Below are positions 1-8,016 of a DNA stretch of 12,932 nucleotides, in pieces. This DNA comes from an uncultured Porphyromonadaceae bacterium (lineage in GTDB: Bacteria > Bacteroidota > Bacteroidia > Bacteroidales > Muribaculaceae). The number at the start of each line of letters is the position of its first letter. Within the stretch, counting starts at the first letter, position 1. The stretch covers positions 1-12,932 of the forward strand of contig CAJJQT010000025.1 of the NCBI GenBank assembly GCA_905193995.1, in the 5' to 3' direction. Below the pieces are notes generated by a model that saw only the letters and a list, made by a program, of their open reading frames with translations, did no database searches and was not told the origin of the DNA. Both the position numbers and the translations under genes were made by a program.

Positions 1-1
1 G

Positions 2-1474
2 GTCGTGCCCTTCTGGGAGCCGGGCAACACCGGCCTTGCTACAAAAGATTACAACACCGCATTCTGGGACGGTAAGAGCACCGTCAGCTTCGTCTACCAG
101 CAGTACGGCGCACTGGCCCACAGCCTGCTGAATGGCCGCCTGGATCTGGAGGCCGACCCGCCCGCCGAGCTGCTGGCGCTGGACAACCCCTACGATGCCG
201 GGGCGCGCGACGCCGCGCAGATCAACGACATCCACTGGGACCACGCCTTTTACAATGGGCGCTACTACGTCTATTTTGGCATTGTGCCGTGTCTTTTGTT
301 CCAGCTGCCGTTTGAGGCACTGACCGGCATCCAGAACCTGGCCTATGCGCCCTGCATGGTCCTGCTGGGGCTGATCTTCCTCGCCGCCTGCTTCGGCGTC
401 GTCGGGCAGGCCGTGCGCCGGTGGTTCCCGCAGGCGTCCGCCGCAGCGTACCTGCTGGCCGTGGCCGCCGTAGCGCTGGGCAGTCAGTTCTACTATCTGT
501 TGCTGCGCCCCTACATTTATGAATATGCCATCCTCTGCGGTGCGGCGCTGCTGATGCTGGGGCTGTGGCTCTGGCTTTCCGCCGCCAACACCCCGGTGGA
601 AAAGCGCGGGGCGATTTTAGCCAAGCTTGCCTTTGGCAGTCTGTTTGTAGCGCTGGTGGCTGGGTGCCGCCCTCAGATGGAGCTGTTCGCCTTTTTGGCT
701 GTGCCCATCTTCTGGCAGCGGTACATCGGGCAAAAGCGGCTGTGCAGCCGCGCCGGGGCAGGAGAGGCCGCCACCTTTATCCTGCCGGTGGTCGTGGTCG
801 CCGCCGGGCTGATGTGGTACAACGCCGCGCGGTTCGGTTCGCCGCTTGACTTCGGTGCCAACTACAACCTGACCGGCAACGATATGACCCAGCGCGGCTT
901 CAATGCTGTGCGCATCGGGCCCGCCGTGTTTACCAGCCTGTTTGAGCTGCCCAGCTGGCAGGGCGTGTTTCCCTTCCTGCGGGAGACGGACGTCCAGACG
1001 AACGCCGTCATCCGCACCATCAGCGAGAAATTCACCGGCGGTATGCTGGCCGCCACGCCCTACCTGTGGGTGCTGGCGATGCCGCTGCTGCCCGCGTTCC
1101 GCCGCTGTCTGCACCGCCGCCGCGCCGTGGCGGGCATTGTCTACGGCGGCATCGCCGCCATGGTCGTTATGACCGTTGTGGACTGCGAAATGGCCGGGGT
1201 GCTCTACCGCTATCTGATGGATTACAGCCCGGTGCTGCTCGTCGGGGCGGCGCTGTGCTGGTTCTGTGCCGAGGGCGCACTCAGCCGCCGCACCGCCGTG
1301 GGGGATGCCACCGCCGCTGCCGCACTGTCTGCGCTGCGCGTGGTCATGGCTGCCGCCGTGGCATACACCGCCGTTTACCGCTTCTGCACGCTGTTCGCCA
1401 TGGAGCCGTGGCTGCAGGGGCTGAACCCTTCGCTCTATTACACTGTCAGCCGCCTTGTTCAATTCTGGATGTAA
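2..1474 (+). CDS. Polytopic membrane protein, glycosyltransferase-C-like (5' partial)
   Basis: Roughly 490 residues are visible and the reading frame is open to the window edge. The first possible start is a GTG at 5, but the protein begins in soluble sequence with no leading membrane segment, so the true N-terminus probably lies upstream. About ten hydrophobic segments follow, for example around residues 116-136, 146-167, 172-192 and 256-276. A soluble loop ahead of them carries the motifs NPYD and WDHAFYNGRYYVYFG. Later come CRPQMELF and YRYLMDYSP. I recognise this pattern from uncharacterised multi-pass proteins of gut Clostridia that sit beside glycosyltransferases. A GT-C fold using a polyprenyl-phosphate sugar donor is an inference, supported only by topology and by the GT2 gene 18 bp downstream, with which it probably forms an operon. 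High GC and the strong ribosome binding site that follows fit a Firmicute rather than the rest of the window. Confidence 0.6.
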   Translation, partial: VVPFWEPGNTGLATKDYNTAFWDGKSTVSFVYQQYGALAHSLLNGRLDLEADPPAELLALDNPYDAGARDAAQINDIHWDHAFYNGRYYVYFGIVPCLLFQLPFEALTGIQNLAYAPCMVLLGLIFLAACFGVVGQAVRRWFPQASAAAYLLAVAAVALGSQFYYLLLRPYIYEYAILCGAALLMLGLWLWLSAANTPVEKRGAILAKLAFGSLFVALVAGCRPQMELFAFLAVPIFWQRYIGQKRLCSRAGAGEAATFILPVVVVAAGLMWYNAARFGSPLDFGANYNLTGNDMTQRGFNAVRIGPAVFTSLFELPSWQGVFPFLRETDVQTNAVIRTISEKFTGGMLAATPYLWVLAMPLLPAFRRCLHRRRAVAGIVYGGIAAMVVMTVVDCEMAGVLYRYLMDYSPVLLVGAALCWFCAEGALSRRTAVGDATAAAALSALRVVMAAAVAYTAVYRFCTLFAMEPWLQGLNPSLYYTVSRLVQFWM

Positions 1475-1481
1475 ATTTCCC

Positions 1482-1488
1482 GGAGGAG
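1482..1488 (+). promoter_or_regulatory. Strong Shine-Dalgarno for the GT2 gene
   Basis: GGAGGAG lies 4 bases ahead of the ATG at 1493. It fixes the start of the glycosyltransferase gene. No other gene in the window has a comparable site; the Bacteroidales genes further on start without one, as is usual in that phylum. This supports a different origin for the first 1.8 kb. Confidence 0.8.
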
Positions 1489-1492
1489 TATT

Positions 1493-1870
1493 ATGGATAA
1501 AATCGCCGTACTGATCCCTTGCTACAATGAGTCCAAGACCGTCGAGAAGGTCGTGACGGATTTCCGCCGCGTACTGCCCGATGCCACCGTCTATGTCTAT
1601 GACAACAACTCCACCGACGGTACCGCCGAACTGGCTGCCAGGGCCGGGGCCGTTGTTCGCCACGAGTACCAGCAGGGCAAGGGGAATGTCATGCGCCGTA
1701 TGTTCCGAGAAATCGACGCGGAAGCGTATATTCTCGTTGACGGCGACGACACCTATCCGGCCGAGGCCGCGCCCGAGATGGTCGCCGCCGTGACCGAGCG
1801 CCGCGCCGCTCTCGATCCGCGCCGGCGCCGACTGCTCGACGCCCTTCTTGCCGATATTGAAAAGAGATAG
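1493..1870 (+). CDS. Family 2 glycosyltransferase, N-terminal part joined to a foreign tail
   Basis: Residues 1-104 are the start of a GT-A fold family 2 glycosyltransferase of the dolichol/polyprenyl-phosphate sugar synthase kind. The entry motif IPCYNES (8-14), YDNNSTDGT (36-44) with nucleotide-binding Asp37, and the metal-binding DGDD (83-86) followed by TYPAEAA are all present. Such enzymes move a sugar from a nucleotide donor to a lipid phosphate at the inner membrane face, which would feed the GT-C-like protein upstream. After VTERRA the family normally continues with a segment like DMVVGDRLS and runs to over 230 residues, often with membrane segments. Here it switches to a short Arg-rich helical tail (about residues 105-125) and stops. 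All acceptor-side parts are missing, so the product cannot be an active enzyme as it stands. The break is best explained by the sequence join at about 1800; a real truncation is less likely. Confidence 0.75.
   Translation: MDKIAVLIPCYNESKTVEKVVTDFRRVLPDATVYVYDNNSTDGTAELAARAGAVVRHEYQQGKGNVMRRMFREIDAEAYILVDGDDTYPAEAAPEMVAAVTERRAALDPRRRRLLDALLADIEKR
1796..1815. other. Probable junction between Firmicute and Bacteroidales DNA
   Basis: The glycosyltransferase homology ends inside its catalytic domain at about codon 103-106. The next recognisable genes are all Bacteroidales. Ribosome binding style changes at the same place, from GGAGG-led to none. The local sequence is very rich in GCCGC-type words, which could favour misjoining. 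No transposase, terminal repeat or attachment site is visible. An assembly chimera is the simplest reading; a genuine transfer breakpoint cannot be ruled out from the sequence alone. Confidence 0.65.
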
Positions 1871-1912
1871 GAAAAGACAAAGTGATCATACGCTGACCTC
1901 CGGCAGGTCAAT

Positions 1913-1959
1913 AAACAATGAGCTCCGGCGCCGCGACAGCGGCCCGGAGCTCATTGTTT
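1913..1959 (-). terminator. Strong hairpin terminator downstream of fabF
   Basis: AAACAATGAGCTCCGG at 1913-1928 pairs perfectly with its inverted copy at 1944-1959. The loop adds a further five pairs (GCCGC 1930-1934 with GCGGC 1939-1943) around a GACA tip, giving about 21 pairs with a single bulge at 1929. Read on the minus strand it lies 15 bases after the fabF stop codon, and its right arm ends in TTGTTTATTG, a partial U-tract. On the plus strand the arm ends in ATTGTTTC, so it may also stop transcripts from the other side. The remaining bases between 1871 and 1974 show nothing else. Confidence 0.8.
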
Positions 1960-1974
1960 CAGGTCGGGTGGGCC

Positions 1975-3240
<1,266 letters not shown>

Positions 3241-3245
3241 GTGCT

Positions 3246-3257
3246 AATTTCGAAATT
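3246..3257 (-). promoter_or_regulatory. 12-bp perfect palindrome just ahead of fabF
   Basis: AATTTCGAAATT ends five bases before the fabF start codon. It is a perfect palindrome without a loop, which suits a dimeric protein site better than an RNA hairpin. No regulator is known from the sequence, and an AT-rich gap can give such a motif by chance. Treat it as a candidate only. Confidence 0.2.
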
Positions 3258-3305
3258 GGTTATTTATGTGGGCAGAGGAGTGGTCGAGGTGAGATGATTA
3301 ATTAA

Positions 3306-3320
3306 TCGAGCGCGGCTCGA
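3306..3320 (-). other. Small hairpin between acpP and fabF
   Basis: TCGAGC at 3306-3311 pairs with GCTCGA at 3315-3320 around a three-base loop. On the minus strand it lies about 45 bases after the acpP stop and is followed by TTAATTAATC, which is not a U-tract. It is therefore a poor terminator, but it could act as a partial attenuator or a processing and stability stem, letting acpP RNA accumulate above fabF RNA. This role is inferred; the rest of the 124-base gap shows nothing firm. Confidence 0.25.
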
Positions 3321-3364
3321 GCAGGAGTCGCGCATCGATCGTAAATCATACGAGAGAGCCTGAG

Positions 3365-3601
3365 TTATTTCTGGTGCTGCTCGATATAGGCGATTGCGTC
3401 ACCAACAGTCTTGATGCTCTGAGCGTCCTCGTCGGGAATTTCGAGGTCGAATTCCTTTTCGAAGTCCATGATCAGTTCGACGGTGTCGAGTGAATCAGCG
3501 CCGAGGTCGGCGGTGAACGATGCTTCGGGGGTAACCTGCTCAGCCGATACACCGAGTTTGTCGGTGATGATAGCCTGTACGCGATTTGCAGTTTCTGACA
3601 T
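3365..3601 (-). CDS. acpP: Acyl carrier protein
   Basis: This 78-residue acidic protein carries fatty acyl intermediates on a 4'-phosphopantetheine arm. The attachment residue is Ser37 in [12 protein letters not shown], the classical DSL motif at the start of helix II. Length and the C-terminal [11 protein letters not shown] match bacterial AcpP. It starts with ATG at 3599-3601 and has no Shine-Dalgarno sequence. It precedes fabF on the same strand, the usual Bacteroidetes pairing, and is led by a -7 promoter box about 43 bases upstream. Identification is close to certain. Confidence 0.97.
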   Translation of the reverse strand: MSETANRVQAIITDKLGVSAEQVTPEASFTADLGADSLDTVELIMDFEKEFDLEIPDEDAQSIKTVGDAIAYIEQHQK

Positions 3602-3631
3602 AATAATAAGTTTTTATTAATTATTGATTCA

Positions 3632-3794
3632 TTTTTCGCGCTGCAAAGTTAGCAATCATTTTGTAAATAAGGAAATTTTTTCGCTCTTTTTTGCATCTTA
3701 AGCTTGATTATCACATCGTTAACAAATATTAACCAATGTTATTTCGTCGTTATATGTACCTCACAGGCCGTTTTTCGCGATATTTTGCGAAAAA
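3632..3794. repeat. Repeated 8-mer TTTTTCGC in the divergent promoter region
   Basis: TTTTTCGC occurs at 3632-3639, 3677-3684 and 3771-3778, and inverted as GCGAAAAA at 3787-3794. The last two form an 8-bp inverted repeat around an 8-base AT-rich spacer, directly upstream of the SUMF1-gene -33 element. The first copy covers the expected acpP transcription start and the second sits just above its -33 region. This arrangement suits operator or UP-element-like sites, but no regulator can be named and the region is AT-rich, so chance remains possible. Confidence 0.35.
3644..3651 (-). promoter_or_regulatory. Bacteroidetes -7 promoter box for acpP-fabF
   Basis: On the minus strand this reads TAACTTTG, an exact match to the Bacteroidetes sigma-ABfr consensus TAnnTTTG. 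A weak -33 element, TTTC, lies 20 bases further upstream (3672-3675). Transcription would begin near 3640, giving a leader of roughly 40 bases before the acpP ATG. Confidence 0.65.
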
Positions 3795-3796
3795 TG

Positions 3797-3827
3797 TTGC
3801 GACTGCCGCGATTTATTAATATCTTTG
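3797..3827 (+). promoter_or_regulatory. Bacteroidetes promoter for the SUMF1-domain gene
   Basis: TATCTTTG at 3820-3827 matches TAnnTTTG exactly, and a TTG at 3797-3799 lies 20 bases upstream as a -33 element, the normal spacing. The start codon at 3831 is only three bases beyond the box. A start site about four to seven bases after the box would give an mRNA with almost no leader. Confidence 0.6.
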
Positions 3828-3830
3828 GGC

Positions 3831-4610
3831 ATGAAAACTTTCAGTATAGCAATGACGGCGGCAGCCATGTGGCTCGGCGCCTCTGCGGCAGTCGCTCAGG
3901 ATAGCCCTGCGGCCCGCGAAAACCGCACTTTCAATGTTGGCGGCATAGAGTTTACAATGGTAGCCGTCGACGGCGGCACGTTCATGATGGGGGCGACGCC
4001 CGACCAGCACACCGATGATCCCGTTTGCAGTCCGGCGCACAATGTCACGCTTTCCGACTACTATATAGGCCAGACCGAGGTGCTGCAGAAACTTTGGACT
4101 AAGGTGATGGGGACCAATCCGTCGGTCGTTTTCTGTCCCGGCGGACCTGTGACGAATGTGTCGTGGGATGACGTGCAGGAATTCATCGAAAAACTCAACG
4201 CGCTGACCGGCGAGAAATTCCGTCTGCCTACCGAGGCGGAGTGGGAATTCGCGGCCCGCGGCGGTGTGAAGCAGAAGCCGACGCTCTACGCCGGATCGGA
4301 TAATATCGACGAAGTAGGCCTCTGCGACGACAATGTACTGCGCGGGCGTTACGGTTCGGCGCGCTACAAGCCCAACGAGCTGGGCATCTACGATATGAGC
4401 GGAAATGTCAGCGAATGGGTGCAGGACTGGTTCCGCGCCGGTTATCCCTCGGAGCCGCAGACAAATCCTCAGGGCCCGGCCGAAGGGCTCAGCCGCGTCT
4501 ACCGGGGCGGTTGCTATCTTCAGTTGGCTCGCTATTCCCGCATAAGCCTGCGCATGAGCGAGGATCAGAATATCCCCTCCGCTGGCATCGGCTTCCGTCT
4601 GGCGCTGTAA
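3831..4610 (+). CDS. Secreted SUMF1/FGE-domain protein (formylglycine-generating enzyme family)
   Basis: The 259-residue protein starts at ATG 3831, which places a clean signal peptide first (about residues 1-23, MKTF...AVAQ), so it is exported. An in-frame TTG at 3825 overlaps the promoter box and is rejected. The rest is one SUMF1 domain (PF03781 type): FTMVAVDGGTFMMG (41-54), RLPTEAEWEFAARGG (131-145), GNVSEWVQDW (191-200), RGGCY (225-229) and GFRL near the end. Genuine formylglycine-generating enzymes need a copper-binding cysteine pair in a C-x4-C arrangement just after the RGG segment. Here only Cys228 stands nearby and the pair is missing, so sulfatase activation is unlikely. Bacteroidetes have many such proteins with binding or unknown roles. 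No sulfatase gene lies nearby. It has its own promoter and reads away from acpP. Confidence 0.8.
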   Translation: MKTFSIAMTAAAMWLGASAAVAQDSPAARENRTFNVGGIEFTMVAVDGGTFMMGATPDQHTDDPVCSPAHNVTLSDYYIGQTEVLQKLWTKVMGTNPSVVFCPGGPVTNVSWDDVQEFIEKLNALTGEKFRLPTEAEWEFAARGGVKQKPTLYAGSDNIDEVGLCDDNVLRGRYGSARYKPNELGIYDMSGNVSEWVQDWFRAGYPSEPQTNPQGPAEGLSRVYRGGCYLQLARYSRISLRMSEDQNIPSAGIGFRLAL

Positions 4611-4691
4611 AAAATCGTGCCTCCGTGTGGCAAAAGTGGCATAAGATTTGTTGTTTTTACAGCAAATTATGGCAGATTCGCGAAATTTAGC

Positions 4692-4699
4692 TAATTTTG
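4692..4699 (+). promoter_or_regulatory. Bacteroidetes -7 promoter box for topA
   Basis: TAATTTTG matches TAnnTTTG exactly. The -33 position about 20 bases upstream has only a weak match. Transcription would begin near 4703-4706, leaving a leader of about 20 bases before the topA ATG at 4725. The rest of the gap from 4611 is AT-rich and shows no convincing terminator for the gene before it. Confidence 0.5.
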
Positions 4700-4724
4700 C
4701 CGCTCGAATTGTATAATTAATGTG

Positions 4725-7058
4725 ATGAAGAACCTTGTAATAGTAGAGTCTCCCGCCAAAGCCAAGACGATCGAGAAGTTTTTAGGTCCCGACTATAAGG
4801 TGATGTCGAGCTACGGACATATCCGCGACCTGAAGTCGAAGACGTTTAGCATCGACGTCGAGAAGGGCTTCGAACCGATATACGAGATACCTGACGACAA
4901 GAAATCCGTCGTGGACGAGCTGCGCCGCGCAGCCGCCGGAGCCGATACCGTGTGGCTGGCTTCCGATGAGGACCGCGAGGGTGAGGCCATAGCCTGGCAC
5001 CTGGCCGAAGTCCTCGGTCTCGACCCGGCCACGACCAAGCGCATCGTATTCCACGAAATCACTAAGAAAGCCATACTCAACGCGCTGCAGCATCCGCGCA
5101 CCATCGACCTTAACCGTGTCGACGCTCAGCAGGCACGCCGCGTGCTGGACCGTATCGTAGGCTTCGAGCTGTCGCCGGTGCTCTGGCGCAAGATCAAGCC
5201 GGCGCTGTCGGCCGGCCGCGTGCAGTCGGTGGCCGTGAGGCTGATTGTGGAGCGCGAGCAGGAGATCAAGGACTTCGTGGCAGAGCCGTACTTCCGCGTC
5301 GTGGGGCAGTTCCGCACCGATGCCGGCGACGAGCTCCGCGCTGACCTGTCGCGCCGCCTGGGCTCGGCCGACGAATCGCGCGAAATGCTCCGGCGGTGCG
5401 CCGCCGCCGACTTCCGCGTCGGCGACATCACTACGCGCCCGCTGACCAAGAGCCCCGCCGCGCCCTTCACCACCTCGACTCTGCAGCAGGAGGCCGCGCG
5501 CAAGCTCGGCTTCACCGTGGCTCAGACTATGATGGTGGCCCAGCGTCTCTACGAGGGCGGCCACATCACATACATGCGTACCGACTCGCTCAACCTTTCG
5601 GAAGAAGCCGTCGGCGCCATAGCCGCCGAAATCAGGAACACCATGGGCGAGCGCTATCTGCACACGCGCCATTATCACACGCAGTCGAAGGGCGCTCAGG
5701 AGGCACACGAAGCCATCCGACCGACCGACATCTCCGTCGAGGTGCCGGCCGACGCCAGCGACCGCGAGCGCAAGCTGTACACGCTGATACGCCGCCGCAC
5801 CATCGCTTCGCAGATTGCCGACGCCGAAATGGAGAAAACGACCGTCGAGATCACGGCACCCGGGGTGCCCGAGCACTTCACCGCCACGGGCGAGGTGATC
5901 ACCTTCGACGGCTTCCTGCACGTCTACAACGAGGCTGCCGAAAACGACTCGCGCGAGGGCGGTTCGGGCCTGCTCCCCCGCCTGACCACCGGTCAGGCCC
6001 TCGCCGTCGAGGGCATCACCGCCACCGAACGCTTCACCCAGCAGCCGCCCCGTTACACCGAGGGGTCACTCGTGAAGAAGATGGAGGAGCTCGGTATCGG
6101 GCGTCCCGCGACATACGCGACTACCATATCGACCATCCAGAGCCGCGAATATATCGAGCGCGGCGAGCGCGAGGGCGTCCGCCGCGACTACACCGTGCTC
6201 CATGCCGACCCGGCCGGCCGCATCACCTCCGAGACACACAGCGAGATGACCGGCGCCGAGAAGGGAAAGCTCATTCCCACCGACATAGGCGTGGTGGTCA
6301 ACGAATTCCTCACCCGCTACTTCCCCGAGATTCTCGACTATAATTTCACGGCCCGAGTCGAGGAACAGTTCGACGACATCGCCGAGGGCAAGTTGCCTTG
6401 GAGCGGCGAGATGCGCACCTTCTACGACCGTTTCCACCCGCGCGTCGACGAGGCCATGAACATGCGCCTCGAGCACAAGGTAGGCGAGCGCATTCTGGGC
6501 AAGGACGACAAGGGGCGCCCTGTGTCTGTCAAGATCGGCCGCTTCGGTCCGCTCGTGCAGATCGGCGACGCCGACAGCGACGAGAAGCCGCAGTTCGCCT
6601 CGCTGCTCAAGGGCCAGTCGATGTCCGACATCACGCTGGAGGAGGCCCTGAAGCTCTTCGAATTCCCGCGTTCGCTGGGCGAGTACGAAGGCAAGGACGT
6701 GACCGTGGCCATCGGCCGCTTCGGACCCTATGTGCGCCACGACGGCAAGTTTGTGTCGATCCCCAAGGATATGGCACCCGCAGCCGTTACGCTCGACGAA
6801 GCCATCGCGCTCATCAACGAGAAGCGCAGCCGCGAGGCACAGCGCGTGGTCAGGACCTTCGATGCCGAGCCCGGGCTGCAGATCCTCAACGGCCGCTACG
6901 GAGTCTACATCGCATACAACGATAAGAACTACAAGATACCCAAGACGGTCGAAGACCCCGCCGCGCTGACCCTGGAGGAGGCCATGGAGATCGTCAAGGC
7001 TCAGGACGAGAAGCCGGCAAAGCCCCGCGCGCCGCGCCGGGCCGCCCGCAAGAAATAA
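4725..7058 (+). CDS. topA: DNA topoisomerase I (type IA)
   Basis: This 777-residue enzyme relaxes negative supercoils by cutting one DNA strand through a 5'-phosphotyrosine. The Toprim domain at the N-terminus has Glu8 in VIVESPAKA and the metal-binding acidic triad D81, D83, E85 in SDEDREGEAIAWH. LSAGRVQSVAVRLI (161-174) is the family signature, and the catalytic Tyr283 lies in ITYMRTDSLN. After the core come three copies of a GRFGPYV-type C-terminal repeat (IGRFGPLVQIG, IGRFGPYVRHDGKFV, NGRYGVYIAYNDKNY) and a basic tail rich in Lys, Arg, Ala and Pro. There are no tetracysteine zinc ribbons such as E. coli TopA has, as is usual for Bacteroidetes. The ATG at 4725 gives MKNLVIVESP; the GTG one codon earlier is less likely. 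It leads a compact set with the pseudouridine synthase gene 13 bp later. Confidence 0.96.
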   Translation: MKNLVIVESPAKAKTIEKFLGPDYKVMSSYGHIRDLKSKTFSIDVEKGFEPIYEIPDDKKSVVDELRRAAAGADTVWLASDEDREGEAIAWHLAEVLGLDPATTKRIVFHEITKKAILNALQHPRTIDLNRVDAQQARRVLDRIVGFELSPVLWRKIKPALSAGRVQSVAVRLIVEREQEIKDFVAEPYFRVVGQFRTDAGDELRADLSRRLGSADESREMLRRCAAADFRVGDITTRPLTKSPAAPFTTSTLQQEAARKLGFTVAQTMMVAQRLYEGGHITYMRTDSLNLSEEAVGAIAAEIRNTMGERYLHTRHYHTQSKGAQEAHEAIRPTDISVEVPADASDRERKLYTLIRRRTIASQIADAEMEKTTVEITAPGVPEHFTATGEVITFDGFLHVYNEAAENDSREGGSGLLPRLTTGQALAVEGITATERFTQQPPRYTEGSLVKKMEELGIGRPATYATTISTIQSREYIERGEREGVRRDYTVLHADPAGRITSETHSEMTGAEKGKLIPTDIGVVVNEFLTRYFPEILDYNFTARVEEQFDDIAEGKLPWSGEMRTFYDRFHPRVDEAMNMRLEHKVGERILGKDDKGRPVSVKIGRFGPLVQIGDADSDEKPQFASLLKGQSMSDITLEEALKLFEFPRSLGEYEGKDVTVAIGRFGPYVRHDGKFVSIPKDMAPAAVTLDEAIALINEKRSREAQRVVRTFDAEPGLQILNGRYGVYIAYNDKNYKIPKTVEDPAALTLEEAMEIVKAQDEKPAKPRAPRRAARKK

Positions 7059-7071
7059 CACGGCAACGACC

Positions 7072-7992
7072 ATGAAGCATCTGACCACCAAGCCCGGAGC
7101 CGAGCGCTCGCGCTTCCGCCCCGACTATATACTGACTTTCAATGTGGAGGCCGATCAGGAACGCCTGCTCGACTATCTGCTCGCCACCATGAGCGACCGC
7201 AAGCGCACCACCGTCAAGGACTTCCTGAAACACAATCAGGTTATGGTCAACGGCAATGTCACCCGCCGCTGGGATCTGCCCCTTCGCGCCGGTGATACCG
7301 TCCGGGTCAACACCTCGCGCGAGTTCCAGCTCTTCCGCAACCCGCGCCTGCACATCATGTACGAGGACGACGACATCATCGTCGTCAACAAGGGCTACGG
7401 CCTGCTGTCGGTCGGCACCGACAGCAAGCGCGAGGGTACCGCATACAGCCTGCTGCGTGAGTATGTCAAGCGCGTCGACCCGCGCCAGAAACTCTTCATC
7501 GTCCACCGTCTCGACCAGCAGACATCCGGAGTGATGCTCTTCGCCAAGAGTGCCGAGGCCAAGGAGGCCATGCAGCACAACTGGAACAATATGGTGCTCG
7601 AACGCAAGTACGCGGCCATAGTCAAGGGACGCCCCGATCCCGCCGAGGGCACCATCACGAGCTATCTGGCCGAAAACGCCGCCCACGAGGTCTATTCGAC
7701 CGACAAGCCGTCAGAGGGCAAGCTGGCTGTGACGCGCTACCGCACCGTCCGTACCCGCGGCGGCTACTCGCTGCTCGAGGTGCAGCTCGAGACCGGCCGC
7801 AAGAACCAGATACGCGTCCATCTTGCCGAGCAGGGTCTGCCCATCGTGGGCGACCGCCGCTACGGCTCCGACATATCGCCTATTCACCGGCTGGCGCTCC
7901 ACGCCGAGACCCTCCGCTTCGTGCATCCCGTCACCCGGCGCGACATGTACTTCACCTGTCCGCTTCCGCCCGGCTTCAGCCGCCTCGTTTAA
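7072..7992 (+). CDS. RluA-family RNA pseudouridine synthase
   Basis: The 306-residue protein converts uridine to pseudouridine in structured RNA, probably rRNA or tRNA. An S4-like RNA-binding domain spans about residues 20-80 (DRKRTTVKDFLKHNQVMVNG). The RluA catalytic domain follows, with the nucleophile Asp148 in IVHRLDQQTSGVMLFAKS, the KYAAIVKG strand (179-186) and ETGRKNQIRVHLA (240-252), ending in the LHAETLRFVHP segment. Subfamily (RluA, RluC or RluD) and target base cannot be told from the sequence, so no symbol is given. It starts 13 bases after topA and ends 24 bases before the DUF2851 gene, which suggests a topA-led operon. Confidence 0.9.
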   Translation: MKHLTTKPGAERSRFRPDYILTFNVEADQERLLDYLLATMSDRKRTTVKDFLKHNQVMVNGNVTRRWDLPLRAGDTVRVNTSREFQLFRNPRLHIMYEDDDIIVVNKGYGLLSVGTDSKREGTAYSLLREYVKRVDPRQKLFIVHRLDQQTSGVMLFAKSAEAKEAMQHNWNNMVLERKYAAIVKGRPDPAEGTITSYLAENAAHEVYSTDKPSEGKLAVTRYRTVRTRGGYSLLEVQLETGRKNQIRVHLAEQGLPIVGDRRYGSDISPIHRLALHAETLRFVHPVTRRDMYFTCPLPPGFSRLV

Positions 7993-8016
7993 GCCGATCC
8001 CACCCTCTCCCCGATC

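Noticed and set aside
617..1663. 348-codon minus-strand frame in the first segment
   Set aside because: Shadow of the membrane protein and GT2 genes; the product is His, Gly and Arg rich without domains.
3825..3830. TTG at 3825 as start of the SUMF1-domain gene
   Set aside because: It lies inside the -7 promoter box, and the ATG at 3831 gives a normal signal peptide.
4782..5921. 379-codon frame antisense to topA, and a 341-codon one at 6066-7091
   Set aside because: Both mirror topA, which is intact with catalytic Tyr283 and Toprim residues; the reverse products are low-complexity.
6500..6960. Repeats in the 3' part of topA as a possible DNA repeat element
   Set aside because: They are protein-level repeats (GRFGPYV-type C-terminal domains) known in topoisomerase I, not nucleotide repeats.
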